From: Methyloterricola oryzae | GTDB taxonomy: Bacteria; Pseudomonadota; Gammaproteobacteria; Methylococcales; Methylococcaceae | Assembly (NCBI RefSeq): GCF_000934725.1 | Contig: NZ_JYNS01000008.1 | Location: 141,756-205,755 of the forward strand | Direction of reading: 5' to 3' | DNA length: 64,000 bases | Shown here: positions 38,284-47,376 of the stretch, piece after piece | Layout: the number at the start of each line of letters is the position of its first letter | How positions within the stretch are numbered: position 1 is the first letter of the stretch | Made by a program: the position numbers and the translations under genes | Notes under the pieces: model-generated | What the model was told of the DNA's origin: nothing | What the model saw: only the letters and a program-made list of their open reading frames with translations | Database searches by the model: none

Positions 38284-39006
38284 CTACTGATTTGCCCGCA
38301 GATCCTGCAGGCGCTTGAGGTTGGTGATCTGAATGTACTTGTGCTTGACGCGAATGATCCCGGAGTCTTCCAGGCCCTTGAGGGTGCGGCTCACGGTCTC
38401 CAGGGCCAGTCCCAGGAAATTGCCGATCTCCTGGCGCGTCAGGCTGAGGCGAAACTCGGTCGCGGAAAATCCCCGTTGCCGCAGACGGTTGGAGATGTTG
38501 ATCAGAAAGCCCGCCACCCTCTCCTCCGCCGGGCGTTTGCTCAAAAGGATCTGATCGGTTTCTGCCGCCAGCGTATGCCCCGCATGCCGGAACAGCTCGC
38601 GCATGAGATTCGGCACGTCGCGACACAAACCATCCAACTGGTCGGCCGGAATCTCGCAGTAGCTCACGGTTTCCAGCGCAACAGCGGAGCAGGAATGGTA
38701 GTCGTCGGCCAGGGCGTCGAAGCCCAGCAGTTCTCCGGGCAACAGATAGGCGGTGACCGATTCATTGCCGCCTTGGTCCAGCGCCGTGACCTTGGCGGTT
38801 CCCGCCTTGATGGCGATGATGCCGCGGAAGGGGTCCCCCTTGCGGTACAGGTAGTCGCCCTTTTGCAGGGTGCGCTTGCGACTGACTAGATTGCCTATGC
38901 GTTCGATATCCTCCCGCTTGAGACCGCGCGGCAGGCACAACTCGCTCAGGCTGCAGTTGCGACAGGTGACCTTCAGTTGTGCTTTGACTTGCTCGGGTTC
39001 CGTCAT
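38284..39006 (-). CDS. fnr: FNR/Anr-type oxygen-responsive transcriptional regulator
   Basis: 240 residues from ATG 39006; TTG 39099 with GAAGG upstream would add 31 residues. The four cluster cysteines are present: CRNCSLSELC near the N-terminus plus a central Cys in YHSCSA, so it should bind an oxygen-labile [4Fe-4S] cluster. The cyclic-nucleotide-like beta roll is followed by a dimer helix and an HTH with recognition helix ETVSRTLKGLEDSG (E..SR, the FNR-box reader for TTGAT-N4-ATCAA). It sits 123 bases downstream of the EPS operon on the same strand. Confidence 0.92.
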   Translation of the reverse strand: MTEPEQVKAQLKVTCRNCSLSELCLPRGLKREDIERIGNLVSRKRTLQKGDYLYRKGDPFRGIIAIKAGTAKVTALDQGGNESVTAYLLPGELLGFDALADDYHSCSAVALETVSYCEIPADQLDGLCRDVPNLMRELFRHAGHTLAAETDQILLSKRPAEERVAGFLINISNRLRQRGFSATEFRLSLTRQEIGNFLGLALETVSRTLKGLEDSGIIRVKHKYIQITNLKRLQDLRANQ

Positions 39007-39128
39007 GGTCTGATGCCGCTCAAAATCAGCAGGGGTCCCTGACATGCAGAGCGAAACCAGCTCGTTTTCCCTGGATTCGCCCACGATTCGTTCGGTCAAG
39101 TCGATACCTTCAAGACTATGCTGCAGCT

Positions 39129-39986
39129 TCAGTCGCCAGCCAGTGCCGCGACATCCTGTTTGAATTGGGACGGCAACCCGCCCTGCTCGCGGTCTCTGGC
39201 TACGTCTTTAACCAGTTCCGCGTCGATCTGCCGCCGGTCGTCGGCAAACCCATAGACCAGCGCAGTATCGCACAAAACATTGATCAAGCGGGGAATTCCG
39301 CGCGATTGCTCATGGACCGCATCGCAGGCCGCATCGCTGAACAATTCCGGTTCGACGCTGCCGGCCGCCTGCAGCCGGTGGCGAATATAGCGCCGGGTTT
39401 CGTCACGGTCCAGAGGTTCCAGCCGATAGCTGACCGAGACGCGCTGGGCAAACTGCTCCAGGTCCGGTCGCCTGAGCTTCTCCAGCAACTGTTCCTGCCC
39501 CACCAGCACGATCTGCAGCAACTGGTCCTTGCCCACATTGACGTTGATCAGCATGCGCAGCTCTTCCAGTGTCTCCGGCGACAGGTTCTGCGCCTCATCG
39601 ATCACCAGCACAGTGCGTTTGCCCTTGCGATACTGCTCGTTGACGAACTCCATGAAGGTCTGGAATAAAGCGGTCTTACCCTTGCCTGAGTAGTCCAGGT
39701 CGAAAGCCATAAGCACCCACTGCAGCAACTCGCCAAACGAGGGGTGCGCATTGGAAATCAGCCCGACGCGCAGGTTCTTGCGGCTTAGATTACCCAATAA
39801 TTGATGGATCAGAGTCGTCTTGCCGGTACCGATCCCGCCACTGATGACAACGAACCCGGTCTGATTCAACAGACCATACTCCAGGAGCGTCATCGCCAGC
39901 CTGTGCTTGCGGCTCAGGTACAGAAACGCCGGATCGGGCATGAGCGCGAATGGCCTCTCGCGCAATTTATAGAAGGATTCATACAC
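39129..39986 (-). CDS. XrtA/PEP-CTERM-associated AAA ATPase (ExeA/GspA-like)
   Basis: 285 residues from GTG 39986 (GAGG nine bases upstream). The opening MYESFYKLRERPFALMPDP is typical of the ATPases in exosortase-associated exopolysaccharide loci. Walker A GGIGTGKTT (near residue 50) and Walker B VLVIDEAQNL (near residue 125) are intact; an arginine-rich C-terminal lid follows. Its role in EPS assembly or PEP-CTERM export is undefined. Last gene of the minus-strand run that begins with the Wza-like gene. Confidence 0.82.
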   Translation of the reverse strand: MYESFYKLRERPFALMPDPAFLYLSRKHRLAMTLLEYGLLNQTGFVVISGGIGTGKTTLIHQLLGNLSRKNLRVGLISNAHPSFGELLQWVLMAFDLDYSGKGKTALFQTFMEFVNEQYRKGKRTVLVIDEAQNLSPETLEELRMLINVNVGKDQLLQIVLVGQEQLLEKLRRPDLEQFAQRVSVSYRLEPLDRDETRRYIRHRLQAAGSVEPELFSDAACDAVHEQSRGIPRLINVLCDTALVYGFADDRRQIDAELVKDVARDREQGGLPSQFKQDVAALAGD

Positions 39987-39997
39987 GGCGGCTGACC

Positions 39998-40792
39998 TCA
40001 GGCTTCGGCGGAATCGCGGGGTTCCGCCTTGTTGAGCACGGTGCCCAGAATGGGCGAGGGATGCAAATTCTCGATGGCAGCGGCCAGGTCCTCCCGGTTT
40101 GTGCGACCTTCCTCTACGACCAGCAAGGCGGCATCCGCATAGGGTGCGAAGCCCAGAGCGTCTGACGTGGATAGATGCGGCAGGTCGAAAATAACGATAC
40201 GCGACGGATAGCGGCTCTTGAGCTCGTCCACCAGTTCCGCCATCTTGGACGAGGAAAGCAGTTCCGCCGAATCCGCCAGGGGCCGCTTGCCGGGCAGCAC
40301 CACGAAGCGGCCGATGCCTTTCGGATTGATCAGGATCTTCTCAATGGGCACCGAATCCAGCAGGTAGTCACTCAGCCCGAACTGGGGCTCCAATCCAAAA
40401 TACTTGTGTACGCTGGGGTTGCGCAGGTTCGCATCCACCAGCAGCACCGTCTGGTCCACCTCCAGCGCCAGGCTGATGGCCAGGTTGATGGCGGTCAGTG
40501 TCTTGCCCGCCGCAGGCCCGGGACTGGTGATAGCCAGCGCATTCCAGCCTTGCTCCCGGAGCTTCTGTAACACCCGTGTGCGAAGGATCTTGTAGGCATC
40601 GGTAAAACTGCCTGGCTCGTAGCCCGAGATCACGCGATGCCGCCGCAGGTGGTCCTGAGAGATCGGAACACTGCGGGTCTGCGTGTACTCGATGCGACCG
40701 CCGGGCCGGGCGACGGCTGGCGCTGCCTCCGTTCCGCTGAGTACGGCCTGCTTCTGGTAGGTCTTGTCTAAAGCCTTACGTATACGTTCCAT
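39998..40792 (-). CDS. CpsD/CapB-type tyrosine-kinase-like ATPase (EPS)
   Basis: 264 residues from ATG 40792. It has the P-loop GPAAGKTLTAINLA (near residue 100), Walker A-prime VLLVDANLRNP and Walker B VIFDLPHL of bacterial tyrosine kinases. The C-terminus (NKAEPRDSAEA) lacks the Tyr-rich cluster of classical BY-kinases, so autophosphorylation on a tail is not expected; this is common in the EpsG/XrtA-type members. It should control chain length together with the Wzz-like protein encoded just upstream. Confidence 0.82.
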   Translation of the reverse strand: MERIRKALDKTYQKQAVLSGTEAAPAVARPGGRIEYTQTRSVPISQDHLRRHRVISGYEPGSFTDAYKILRTRVLQKLREQGWNALAITSPGPAAGKTLTAINLAISLALEVDQTVLLVDANLRNPSVHKYFGLEPQFGLSDYLLDSVPIEKILINPKGIGRFVVLPGKRPLADSAELLSSSKMAELVDELKSRYPSRIVIFDLPHLSTSDALGFAPYADAALLVVEEGRTNREDLAAAIENLHPSPILGTVLNKAEPRDSAEA

Positions 40793-40857
40793 GGTGAATT
40801 CTCTGTGTGGTGCATATGCGACGGTTGGCGCCTGATCGGCCTGGATCCGCCTGGCCT

Positions 40858-42609
40858 TTATCCGGTAATCTGATCGAGCTTGCGAAGGCCACGGAACCAG
40901 AGGACGTCCAACGGCGTCCACAACCAGTTGACCAAACCCAATACCAGAATCACGGCCGCCGCAGCGCCAACGGCAAACAGCAGTTTGCGCCGCCGCTCGA
41001 AATCCTCCTCCTCATCGGTCTGCCACAAGGGGATCACCGCCAGCGGTGCCACACCCGTCAGCGCTGCGATGCTCCTGGCTCCGCGCAATGAGGCATCCAT
41101 AGTTTCCATCAGCAGGATGTAACCGGCTCCACCGGCAAGAGCCAGCACGAAGCCAAGAAAGGCGATGGCAATGCGGTTGGGCTTGACCGGCTTCTCGGGC
41201 AGCATGGGCGGCTCGATGATGGAGAAGCGCTCGCCCTTGCTCTTCTTCTCCAACTGCTCCGCCACATGCGCTTCCATTTCCTTGGCTTTGAGCTCCCGGT
41301 ATTTGGCTGCCGCGTTATCGTAATCTCGCAGCAAACTTAAGTACTGGCGCTCAACATCCGGGGTCTGACCGAGGCGGGCTTCGTATTCCGTCAATTTCGC
41401 TTGCAACTCCTTCCGCTTCTTGGCGAGGGCAGCGATATCCTGAGCCGTGGTGTCCCGTTGAACTTGCAGTGTAATGTAAGCTGGATTGTCAGGTTGGCTG
41501 GTGGCGATTCGGCGGGCATTCTCGCGGGTGACGCCGCGGTTGATCTCGGCCTCCAGCTTCTCCACCTGCTTGCGCAGCCGAATCACGTCAGGATGGTTGT
41601 CCGAAGAGGATTCCCTCAGGCTTGCCAGTTCGGTGCGCAGCTTGCTGAGTTCCTTGATCTGATCGGTTCCCACGTCGCCCCCGCCCACTTCCTTTTCCAG
41701 GGCTTCGATCTCCTGCCGCATATTGACGATGTCCGGGTGCTTCTCCGAATGGGTGCTGGACAGGCTGAGATAGGACGATTTAAGCGCCTTGAGTCGCTCG
41801 GCGGGTGACAGGACACGCTCGCCGCTCCCAGTAATCGTGGAGCTTTCCGGCTGCACTTGCGCCAACTGGCCATCAAGATAGAACTTTCGGTCTTCCAGTG
41901 AGTGAACCTGGGTATCAATATCTGCCAGATCACGCTCGGTCTTATCGATGAACTGAAGTGTGAGCGCTTTTTGGTCAGGCAGGCTGTGCATGTGTTCTTC
42001 CTTGAAGGCGGCCAGCTTGGCTTCCAATTCGGTCATGTAAGCGCCCATCTGCTTGGCCTCCTCCTCCAGAAAGTGAGAAGTTTCAGCCGTCTTCTGTGAC
42101 CTGGATTTCAAATTCTCTTCCAGATACAGAGAGGTGATTTCGTTGGCCACCTGCTGTACCAGTTCGGGGTTCTTGCCATCAAAGGAAAGCGAAAATGCGA
42201 TAGTCGCCTTGGAAGGTTGCCCGGTGCGCGGATCGATGACTTCCGCGCTGATGGGTTCGAAGGCCAAGTCGTCACGCATCGCCTCGATGACTTCTTCCAT
42301 GGGACGCTTGGTGCGGGCTTTGGCGTACAGATCGAACTTCTCGATGATGCGCTCCAGGTTGGCGCGCGTCATCACGCGTTGATTGATGGTCTGGAGCCGC
42401 TGCGCCGCGTAGGTGGTGATGGTGGAGCGCACCAGATCCGATGGAATTTCCTGCTCCTCGATCAAAATGATCGCGTTGGAACGGTACGTGGCTGGCCAGA
42501 ACAAGGCGACGAGCAAGCTCAAGGTGATAATGCCACCGGCGATGGCAATAAATTGGAGTTTGCGCCGTTTGAATGCCGCGACGTAGTCTTGGAGCTCTTT
42601 ATCTTCCAT
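40858..42609 (-). CDS. EPS chain-length determinant protein (Wzz/GumC-like)
   Basis: 583 residues. A first membrane span near residue 20-40 (FIAIAGGIITLSLLVALFW) and a last pair near the C-terminus (FLGFVLALAGGAGYILL and LLFAVGAAAAVILVLG) enclose a long periplasmic coiled-coil region (residues about 160-430). The proline-rich PMLPEKPVKPNR segment before the late span is the Wzz signature. It sets polysaccharide length and works with the separate CpsD-like ATPase. Eleven bases behind the beta-barrel gene. Confidence 0.88.
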   Translation of the reverse strand: MEDKELQDYVAAFKRRKLQFIAIAGGIITLSLLVALFWPATYRSNAIILIEEQEIPSDLVRSTITTYAAQRLQTINQRVMTRANLERIIEKFDLYAKARTKRPMEEVIEAMRDDLAFEPISAEVIDPRTGQPSKATIAFSLSFDGKNPELVQQVANEITSLYLEENLKSRSQKTAETSHFLEEEAKQMGAYMTELEAKLAAFKEEHMHSLPDQKALTLQFIDKTERDLADIDTQVHSLEDRKFYLDGQLAQVQPESSTITGSGERVLSPAERLKALKSSYLSLSSTHSEKHPDIVNMRQEIEALEKEVGGGDVGTDQIKELSKLRTELASLRESSSDNHPDVIRLRKQVEKLEAEINRGVTRENARRIATSQPDNPAYITLQVQRDTTAQDIAALAKKRKELQAKLTEYEARLGQTPDVERQYLSLLRDYDNAAAKYRELKAKEMEAHVAEQLEKKSKGERFSIIEPPMLPEKPVKPNRIAIAFLGFVLALAGGAGYILLMETMDASLRGARSIAALTGVAPLAVIPLWQTDEEEDFERRRKLLFAVGAAAAVILVLGLVNWLWTPLDVLWFRGLRKLDQITG

Positions 42610-42620
42610 CGGTTCTTGGC

Positions 42621-43958
42621 TCAGAGTTTGTGTTTGTCAAATAGATAGCGCAAATTCAGGAATAGCGCGTGAGAGTCGGCTGTTCCGGAATCTGGATAGG
42701 TCACTTGAGTGTATTGATAAGAAGCATTGAGATACCAGTTCTCATCCCACTGCCAGTTCAACCCCGTGCGCGCCGAGAAGATTTCGCGGTTTAGAAATGC
42801 CGCGGTACCTTGTGAGGGTGAGGATTGCTCGCTGTAGCTGAGCGACAGATTGGTGCTGACCCACTCGCTGAAACGATGATTGCCGCTCAGGGAATAGCGG
42901 TCATAGGCAACCAGGTCGCCGTTCAAATTTGGGCTCACGCTGCGGGAGTAGTCAAAGCCGATATCGCTGTATTCAAAGCGCTTGCGTGCGGTTGCCGAAA
43001 GGATCTCGGTCACGGCATTATTGCTGGTCCCCGGAACAAACACCGACGGCCCTGGCACAGTACCGTTAATGAGCGTAGTGGCCACAAAGCTGGGAGTCTC
43101 TGTCTGGTTGTACTGCGCCCCCCCGGAAAATCCCAACGTAATCGTACTGGTGGCCGCCCAGTTGAAACCGGCCATGGCACTGGTAGTCCTGATCGTGCTG
43201 TCGAGCGCCGGGCGGTTGTAGAGCGCCGGCAGACCAAAAATCGTGTCGCCAATGGGCACCTGCAGCAGATCGATGTAGGTCCCAGCCTGTCCCAGGAGCG
43301 TGTAGTCCGTATAGTTGGCGGAACCCGTCAAGGTCAGATCGGAATTCCACTGGTGCTGAAACAGCAGCCCCCCGGTGTGGGCTATAGAATCCACCACGTT
43401 GGCCGCGACCACCTGACTCCTGTCATAGGTGCGGTCGTTGTAGTCGTAACTTAGGCTGAGCAAAGACGTGTCCGACAGACTGTATGTCCAGCTTGGCGAC
43501 AGGATGCGCGTAGTCCTGGGAATGCGTCGAAACACATAGCCCACATCCACGGTGGAGTCCGTCTCCGAAGAGAGTGTGTTGTCCATGTTGTACTGAGCAT
43601 CCATATTCCAGATGGAATACTCGCTGCGGTACTTGGTTCGCCAATCAAACAGCTGGTTGTAGTAGTCGAGGTTGTTGTCGGTGACATACCAGCGGTTGGC
43701 AAAACGCGCATTCGCTCTGGTTTCCCAGAACTCGTCGGTGGCGGAAAAGTCGATTTGCCCGTCGACACCCTGCCCCCATGCGGGATCGTGGGGCGCTAGG
43801 GTCCTGAACAGATTGGTGTCGTACTCCTCCACCGCTTTCGCATCGCCCGTGAGGGTCAAGTCGAGCCCGTATGCAGTCTGGACCGAACCCGCCAGCAAGA
43901 GCAGCGTGCAGTACCCGACGCAGCCCAGACGCCAGGCTTTTTCTGCTGCCTTCAACAT
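42621..43958 (-). CDS. PEP-CTERM system-associated outer membrane beta-barrel (TIGR03016-like)
   Basis: 445 residues from ATG 43958; an upstream ATG at 44012 overlaps the Wza-like gene and lies before the signal peptide. Signal peptide GCVGYCTLLLLAGSVQTAYG. The mature protein is a series of alternating amphipathic strands with many Tyr, Trp, Asn and Ser (YSEQSSPSQGT, YLNASYQYTQVTY) and ends LFLNLRYLFDK, as expected of an outer membrane beta-barrel. Its place between wza and wzz matches exosortase-linked EPS loci. Confidence 0.78.
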   Translation of the reverse strand: MLKAAEKAWRLGCVGYCTLLLLAGSVQTAYGLDLTLTGDAKAVEEYDTNLFRTLAPHDPAWGQGVDGQIDFSATDEFWETRANARFANRWYVTDNNLDYYNQLFDWRTKYRSEYSIWNMDAQYNMDNTLSSETDSTVDVGYVFRRIPRTTRILSPSWTYSLSDTSLLSLSYDYNDRTYDRSQVVAANVVDSIAHTGGLLFQHQWNSDLTLTGSANYTDYTLLGQAGTYIDLLQVPIGDTIFGLPALYNRPALDSTIRTTSAMAGFNWAATSTITLGFSGGAQYNQTETPSFVATTLINGTVPGPSVFVPGTSNNAVTEILSATARKRFEYSDIGFDYSRSVSPNLNGDLVAYDRYSLSGNHRFSEWVSTNLSLSYSEQSSPSQGTAAFLNREIFSARTGLNWQWDENWYLNASYQYTQVTYPDSGTADSHALFLNLRYLFDKHKL

Positions 43959-43992
43959 CGCGGAGACATGAAGTGCAAGGCGCAGCCCGGAG

Positions 43993-44574
43993 TCACGGCA
44001 CGACAACCACATCGCCGCGGTTCAACACGATGTTCTGCTCCAGGTTATCGCCCTCGGACACCGCATCGTAGTCAAACGGGAAGGTCACCGTGGTCCCATG
44101 TTCGTTGCGGATGATCTTGATATCGTCGGTATCGGCAAACGGCGCCGGGCCGCCGGCCATGGCCAGCGCTTGCATCACATTCACCCGCGCCGGCGTAACG
44201 TACTCGCCCGGCTTGATCACCTTGCCCACTACGTAGATCTTCTGATTGACCGTCATCACGGCGACCGTGACAGCCGGGTCGGAGAGATACTCGGACAGGC
44301 GCTTGGTGATCTCCGCCGCGATCTGATCCACCGTCATACCGCCCGCGTGCACTTCGCCGACCAGGGGAAAGGTGATGCCACCGTCTGGCCTGACCAATAC
44401 CTGTTTGTCCAGCCCCTCGTCCTTCCAGACGGAGATGGACAGCACGTCGCCTGCGTCAACCACATAGCCGGGGGGCACAGACACGCTGGGGCGCTCCGAC
44501 GCCTTGGGGACATCGGCGCCCGCCATGACGGTCAACGGCAACAGGCCCAGGAACACTGCACGAATGATCTTCAT
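43993..44574 (-). CDS. wza: Polysaccharide export protein (Wza/EpsE-like)
   Basis: 193 residues from ATG 44574 with a signal peptide (VFLGLLPLTVMAGA). The Poly_export domain begins YVVDAGDVLSISVWKDEGL and includes VRPDGGITFPLVGEV; a SLBB segment (VYVVGKVIKPGEYVTP, actually IYVVGKV in this protein) follows. It is shorter than E. coli Wza (379) as is normal for this type. It should form the outer-membrane or periplasmic part of the exporter. No lipobox Cys is seen. First gene of the EPS operon. Confidence 0.88.
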   Translation of the reverse strand: MKIIRAVFLGLLPLTVMAGADVPKASERPSVSVPPGYVVDAGDVLSISVWKDEGLDKQVLVRPDGGITFPLVGEVHAGGMTVDQIAAEITKRLSEYLSDPAVTVAVMTVNQKIYVVGKVIKPGEYVTPARVNVMQALAMAGGPAPFADTDDIKIIRNEHGTTVTFPFDYDAVSEGDNLEQNIVLNRGDVVVVP

Positions 44575-44598
44575 GTAAACCGCTTTTCGTTGATTTAA

Positions 44599-44614
44599 TG
44601 GAATGACTATTGCT
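44599..44614 (+). promoter_or_regulatory. Sigma-54-like promoter toward prsT
   Basis: TGGAATG-ACTA-TTGCT against the consensus TGGCACG-N4-TTGCW: the GG/GC pair has the required ten-base spacing and five of seven -24 positions plus all of the -12 element match. Leader to prsT would be about 305 bases. Confidence 0.4.
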
Positions 44615-44876
44615 TAATAACTTGGCCCACCGGACACCCAGGATTCGCCTGAATCGCCGAGTGCCTTGCTTTTTACAGCTTAACCACGTCTGCTTGGCCA
44701 ACACAAATCGCGACGCTACTGTGGGATTTGCCGGAATTGTGAACTTGGGCCCGAACCAAAACTTTAATACTATGAAGCCCATGTAAATTTAGCCACTTAT
44801 CCAGCCAATTCAACGCAATCGGGTAAACGTGGGAAGCGGCGGACCTGCCATCGAGCGGGACAGACGGGTATACATA

Positions 44877-44892
44877 GGCAATATCCATACCA
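44877..44892 (-). promoter_or_regulatory. Sigma-54-like promoter toward wza
   Basis: On the minus strand TGGTATG-GATA-TTGCC: GG and GC ten bases apart, five of seven -24 positions and TTGC match. Leader to wza would be about 290 bases. Confidence 0.35.
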
Positions 44893-44930
44893 CATAACTC
44901 CAATTACAAAATTTCATTAGGGAGCGACTG

Positions 44931-47315
44931 ATGCTGATCCGACGTCCTAACAAACTCGTCATGGCGCTGGCCGTTGCCGGCCTCGTCACCGCCTGCGGAG
45001 GCGCCGAGGAACGCAAGGCCGAGTACCTGGAGCGCGGCCGGAAGTACTTTGAAGAGCACAACTACGACAAGGCCAAGGTTGAGTTCAAGAACGTGCTGCA
45101 GATAGACCCCAAGATCGCCAAGCCCTATTTCTATCTGGGCCAGATCGAAGAGTCCAAACAGCAGTGGCGTGAGGCCTTCGGCCTTTATCAGAAGGCGGGA
45201 GAACTCGACCCTGCAGACTTGGAGGTCAAGAGAAAACTGGCCAAGTTCTATCTCCTGGCACAGGACAAAGACAAGGCCAGGTCCTTGCTGAAGGAAATCC
45301 TTCAGGCCGCGCCCAAGGACATCGAAGGACGCATGCTGAATGCCGCAATCGCCAACCAGGAAGGCAACGAAGACGCTGCCCTGACCGACCTGTTGTCGGT
45401 CATCCAGGATGACCCTGCACGGGTCGATGCCTATTTGGTCATTGCCGTCCTGTACGAGAAGAAAGGCGACCGCGACGGCATATTGCGTGTTTTGCAGCAA
45501 GGACTGGAGCACAACAAGGGAAATCCCACACTACTGATGGCAATGTCCAAGGCCTACCAGCAACGTGGAGAAAACGCCAAGGCCGAAGAGGTTCTGCGCC
45601 AATTGGTCGCAGCCGATCCCGCCAGCGCCACCTACCACAACGTACTGACGCAGTTTCTAATCCAGCAGAAGCGCTTTGACGACGCGGAAAAAGAACTGCG
45701 CGCTTCGATTGCGGCCAATGCCGCTGAAGCGCCGCGCCACATGGCCTTGGTGGAGTTTCTCGCGCGCAGCGGCAAATCAGACCGCGCCGTGGACGAATTG
45801 GTGAAGGCCGTGGCCAGCAACCCCGAGAATGTCGACCTGCGCTTTGGTCTCGCGCGCCTCTACGAGCAATTGAGGCAGGCCGACAAGGCGGAAGCCAGCT
45901 TCCGCGAAATCATCGAAAAGTGGGACGGCAAGCCTGAAGCACTCAAGGCACAAGGACAACTGGCCGAGCTTAAGTTGGCACGGGGACAGGTGGACGACGC
46001 CCTCGGCCTGATTGACGCGGTGCTGAAGGAGAACCCGCAAGATAACCAGGCACTGATGCTGCAAGGCAAGATGGCTCTCGCCCGGAAGGACGCCCAAAAG
46101 GCCATCGCATCCTTCCGCGCCGTGCTCAAGGACCAGCCTGAGTCCGTGGAGGTGCTGACCTTCCTGGCCCAGGCCCAAATCCAGGACGGCAAACCAGCCC
46201 TGGCGCAGGAAAGCCTGGAGAAAGCAGTACAGGCCAAGCCGGAGGATTTTGCCGCGCGCAAGCGTTTGGTCGAATTCCTGGTGCAACAAAAAAACAATAC
46301 CCTGGCGCTGGAGAAAACCGACGAGTTCCTCAGGATCGCGCCAAAGAACCTGGACGCTTTGAACATGAAGGCAGACCTTCTGGCGCTGGAAAAGCGGGAG
46401 CCGGAGTTGGAGGCCTTGCTGCAGCAGATCAAGAAGGACTTTCCGGACAATCCCATCGGGGCCTTCCGCCTGGGCAACTTCTACCAGACGCAGAAGAAGT
46501 GCGATTCGGCCATCGCGGAATTCGAAGCCAGTCTGATCCACGCGGAGAACGACTATGAGCCGCTCAAGGCCATAGCCGGCTGTTACCTGCAGTTGGGGCA
46601 GCCTGACAAGGCGCTGGCCCGGCTGAAGAAAGTGCTGACCGACAAACCCAAGCACCCCACGATCAACCAGCTCATCGCCATGTTTTACGCGGAGCGTAAT
46701 CAAGAAGCGGAAGCCATCAAATATCTGCGTCAGGCCATCGAGGTCAACCCCCGCTGGCCGCTGCCGTACAACAACCTGGCCAGTCTTTATGAGAAGCAGG
46801 GCAAGTTCGATCAGGCCTTGGGCACCTACGAGTCCGCCTTGAAGGTCTATCCGGGGGATCCTGCCATCATCATGAGCATGGCCCACCTGGAGGAGCGCAA
46901 GCGCGATTTCCCCGCAGCCATCAAGCACTATGAGAGCATTCTGTCGAAGAACCCGGACAACCTGCTGGTCATCAATAATCTGGTCGCCTTGCTGAGCGTC
47001 GATGCCAGCCATGCGGCCAATATGCAAAAGGCCAGGGAACTGGCGGTCAAGTTACAGACCTCCAAGGAGCCTGCGGTGATCGATACCCTGGGATGGCTGG
47101 CCTACCAGTCCGGCGACTATGCGAAAGCCTTGGAGCAATTGAAGCAGGTGGTGGAGCAGCAGCCGCAGGTGCCCATCTATCAGTACCACCTCGGCATGGC
47201 CTACCGGAAGAGCGGCGACGACGCGGCGGCCAAGACCCATCTGGAACTGGCGATCGGATCCAAGCAGCCCTTCGAAGGCGAGGCGGAGGCGAAAGCCGCC
47301 TTGAAATCCCTCTAG
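44931..47315 (+). CDS. prsT: PEP-CTERM system TPR-repeat lipoprotein PrsT
   Basis: 794 residues with a lipoprotein signal (ALAVAGLVTACGG, lipobox Cys near residue 21), so it is membrane-anchored in the periplasm. The whole remainder consists of about twenty tetratricopeptide repeats (for example YLERGRKYFEEHNYDKAKVE, PYNNLASLYEKQGKFDQAL). PrsT proteins accompany exosortase (XrtA) EPS loci, where they are thought to be needed for polysaccharide or PEP-CTERM protein export. Strong ribosome-binding site AGGGAG. It diverges from the EPS operon. PrsK/PrsR and the exosortase itself are not in the window. Confidence 0.88.
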   Translation: MLIRRPNKLVMALAVAGLVTACGGAEERKAEYLERGRKYFEEHNYDKAKVEFKNVLQIDPKIAKPYFYLGQIEESKQQWREAFGLYQKAGELDPADLEVKRKLAKFYLLAQDKDKARSLLKEILQAAPKDIEGRMLNAAIANQEGNEDAALTDLLSVIQDDPARVDAYLVIAVLYEKKGDRDGILRVLQQGLEHNKGNPTLLMAMSKAYQQRGENAKAEEVLRQLVAADPASATYHNVLTQFLIQQKRFDDAEKELRASIAANAAEAPRHMALVEFLARSGKSDRAVDELVKAVASNPENVDLRFGLARLYEQLRQADKAEASFREIIEKWDGKPEALKAQGQLAELKLARGQVDDALGLIDAVLKENPQDNQALMLQGKMALARKDAQKAIASFRAVLKDQPESVEVLTFLAQAQIQDGKPALAQESLEKAVQAKPEDFAARKRLVEFLVQQKNNTLALEKTDEFLRIAPKNLDALNMKADLLALEKREPELEALLQQIKKDFPDNPIGAFRLGNFYQTQKKCDSAIAEFEASLIHAENDYEPLKAIAGCYLQLGQPDKALARLKKVLTDKPKHPTINQLIAMFYAERNQEAEAIKYLRQAIEVNPRWPLPYNNLASLYEKQGKFDQALGTYESALKVYPGDPAIIMSMAHLEERKRDFPAAIKHYESILSKNPDNLLVINNLVALLSVDASHAANMQKARELAVKLQTSKEPAVIDTLGWLAYQSGDYAKALEQLKQVVEQQPQVPIYQYHLGMAYRKSGDDAAAKTHLELAIGSKQPFEGEAEAKAALKSL

Positions 47316-47325
47316 GTCTTGGCGG

Positions 47326-47351
47326 GCGGGGGGCCGACCAGCGCCCCCCGC
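47326..47351. terminator. Hairpin between convergent prsT and ftsH-like genes
   Basis: Perfect 9-base inverted repeat GCGGGGGGC / GCCCCCCGC with an 8-base loop, 11 bases after the prsT stop. No T-run; likely a shared bidirectional end structure. Confidence 0.5.
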
Positions 47352-47376
47352 AATCGAATGGCGCTGTTGGAGCGGC

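Larger units (their letters stand above)
44575..44930. promoter_or_regulatory. 356-base wza / prsT divergent region
   Basis: No gene. Two sigma-54-like elements face each other across the region, at 44599-44614 reading right and at 44877-44892 reading left (entered separately). AGGGAG seven bases before prsT is its ribosome-binding site. Confidence 0.5.
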
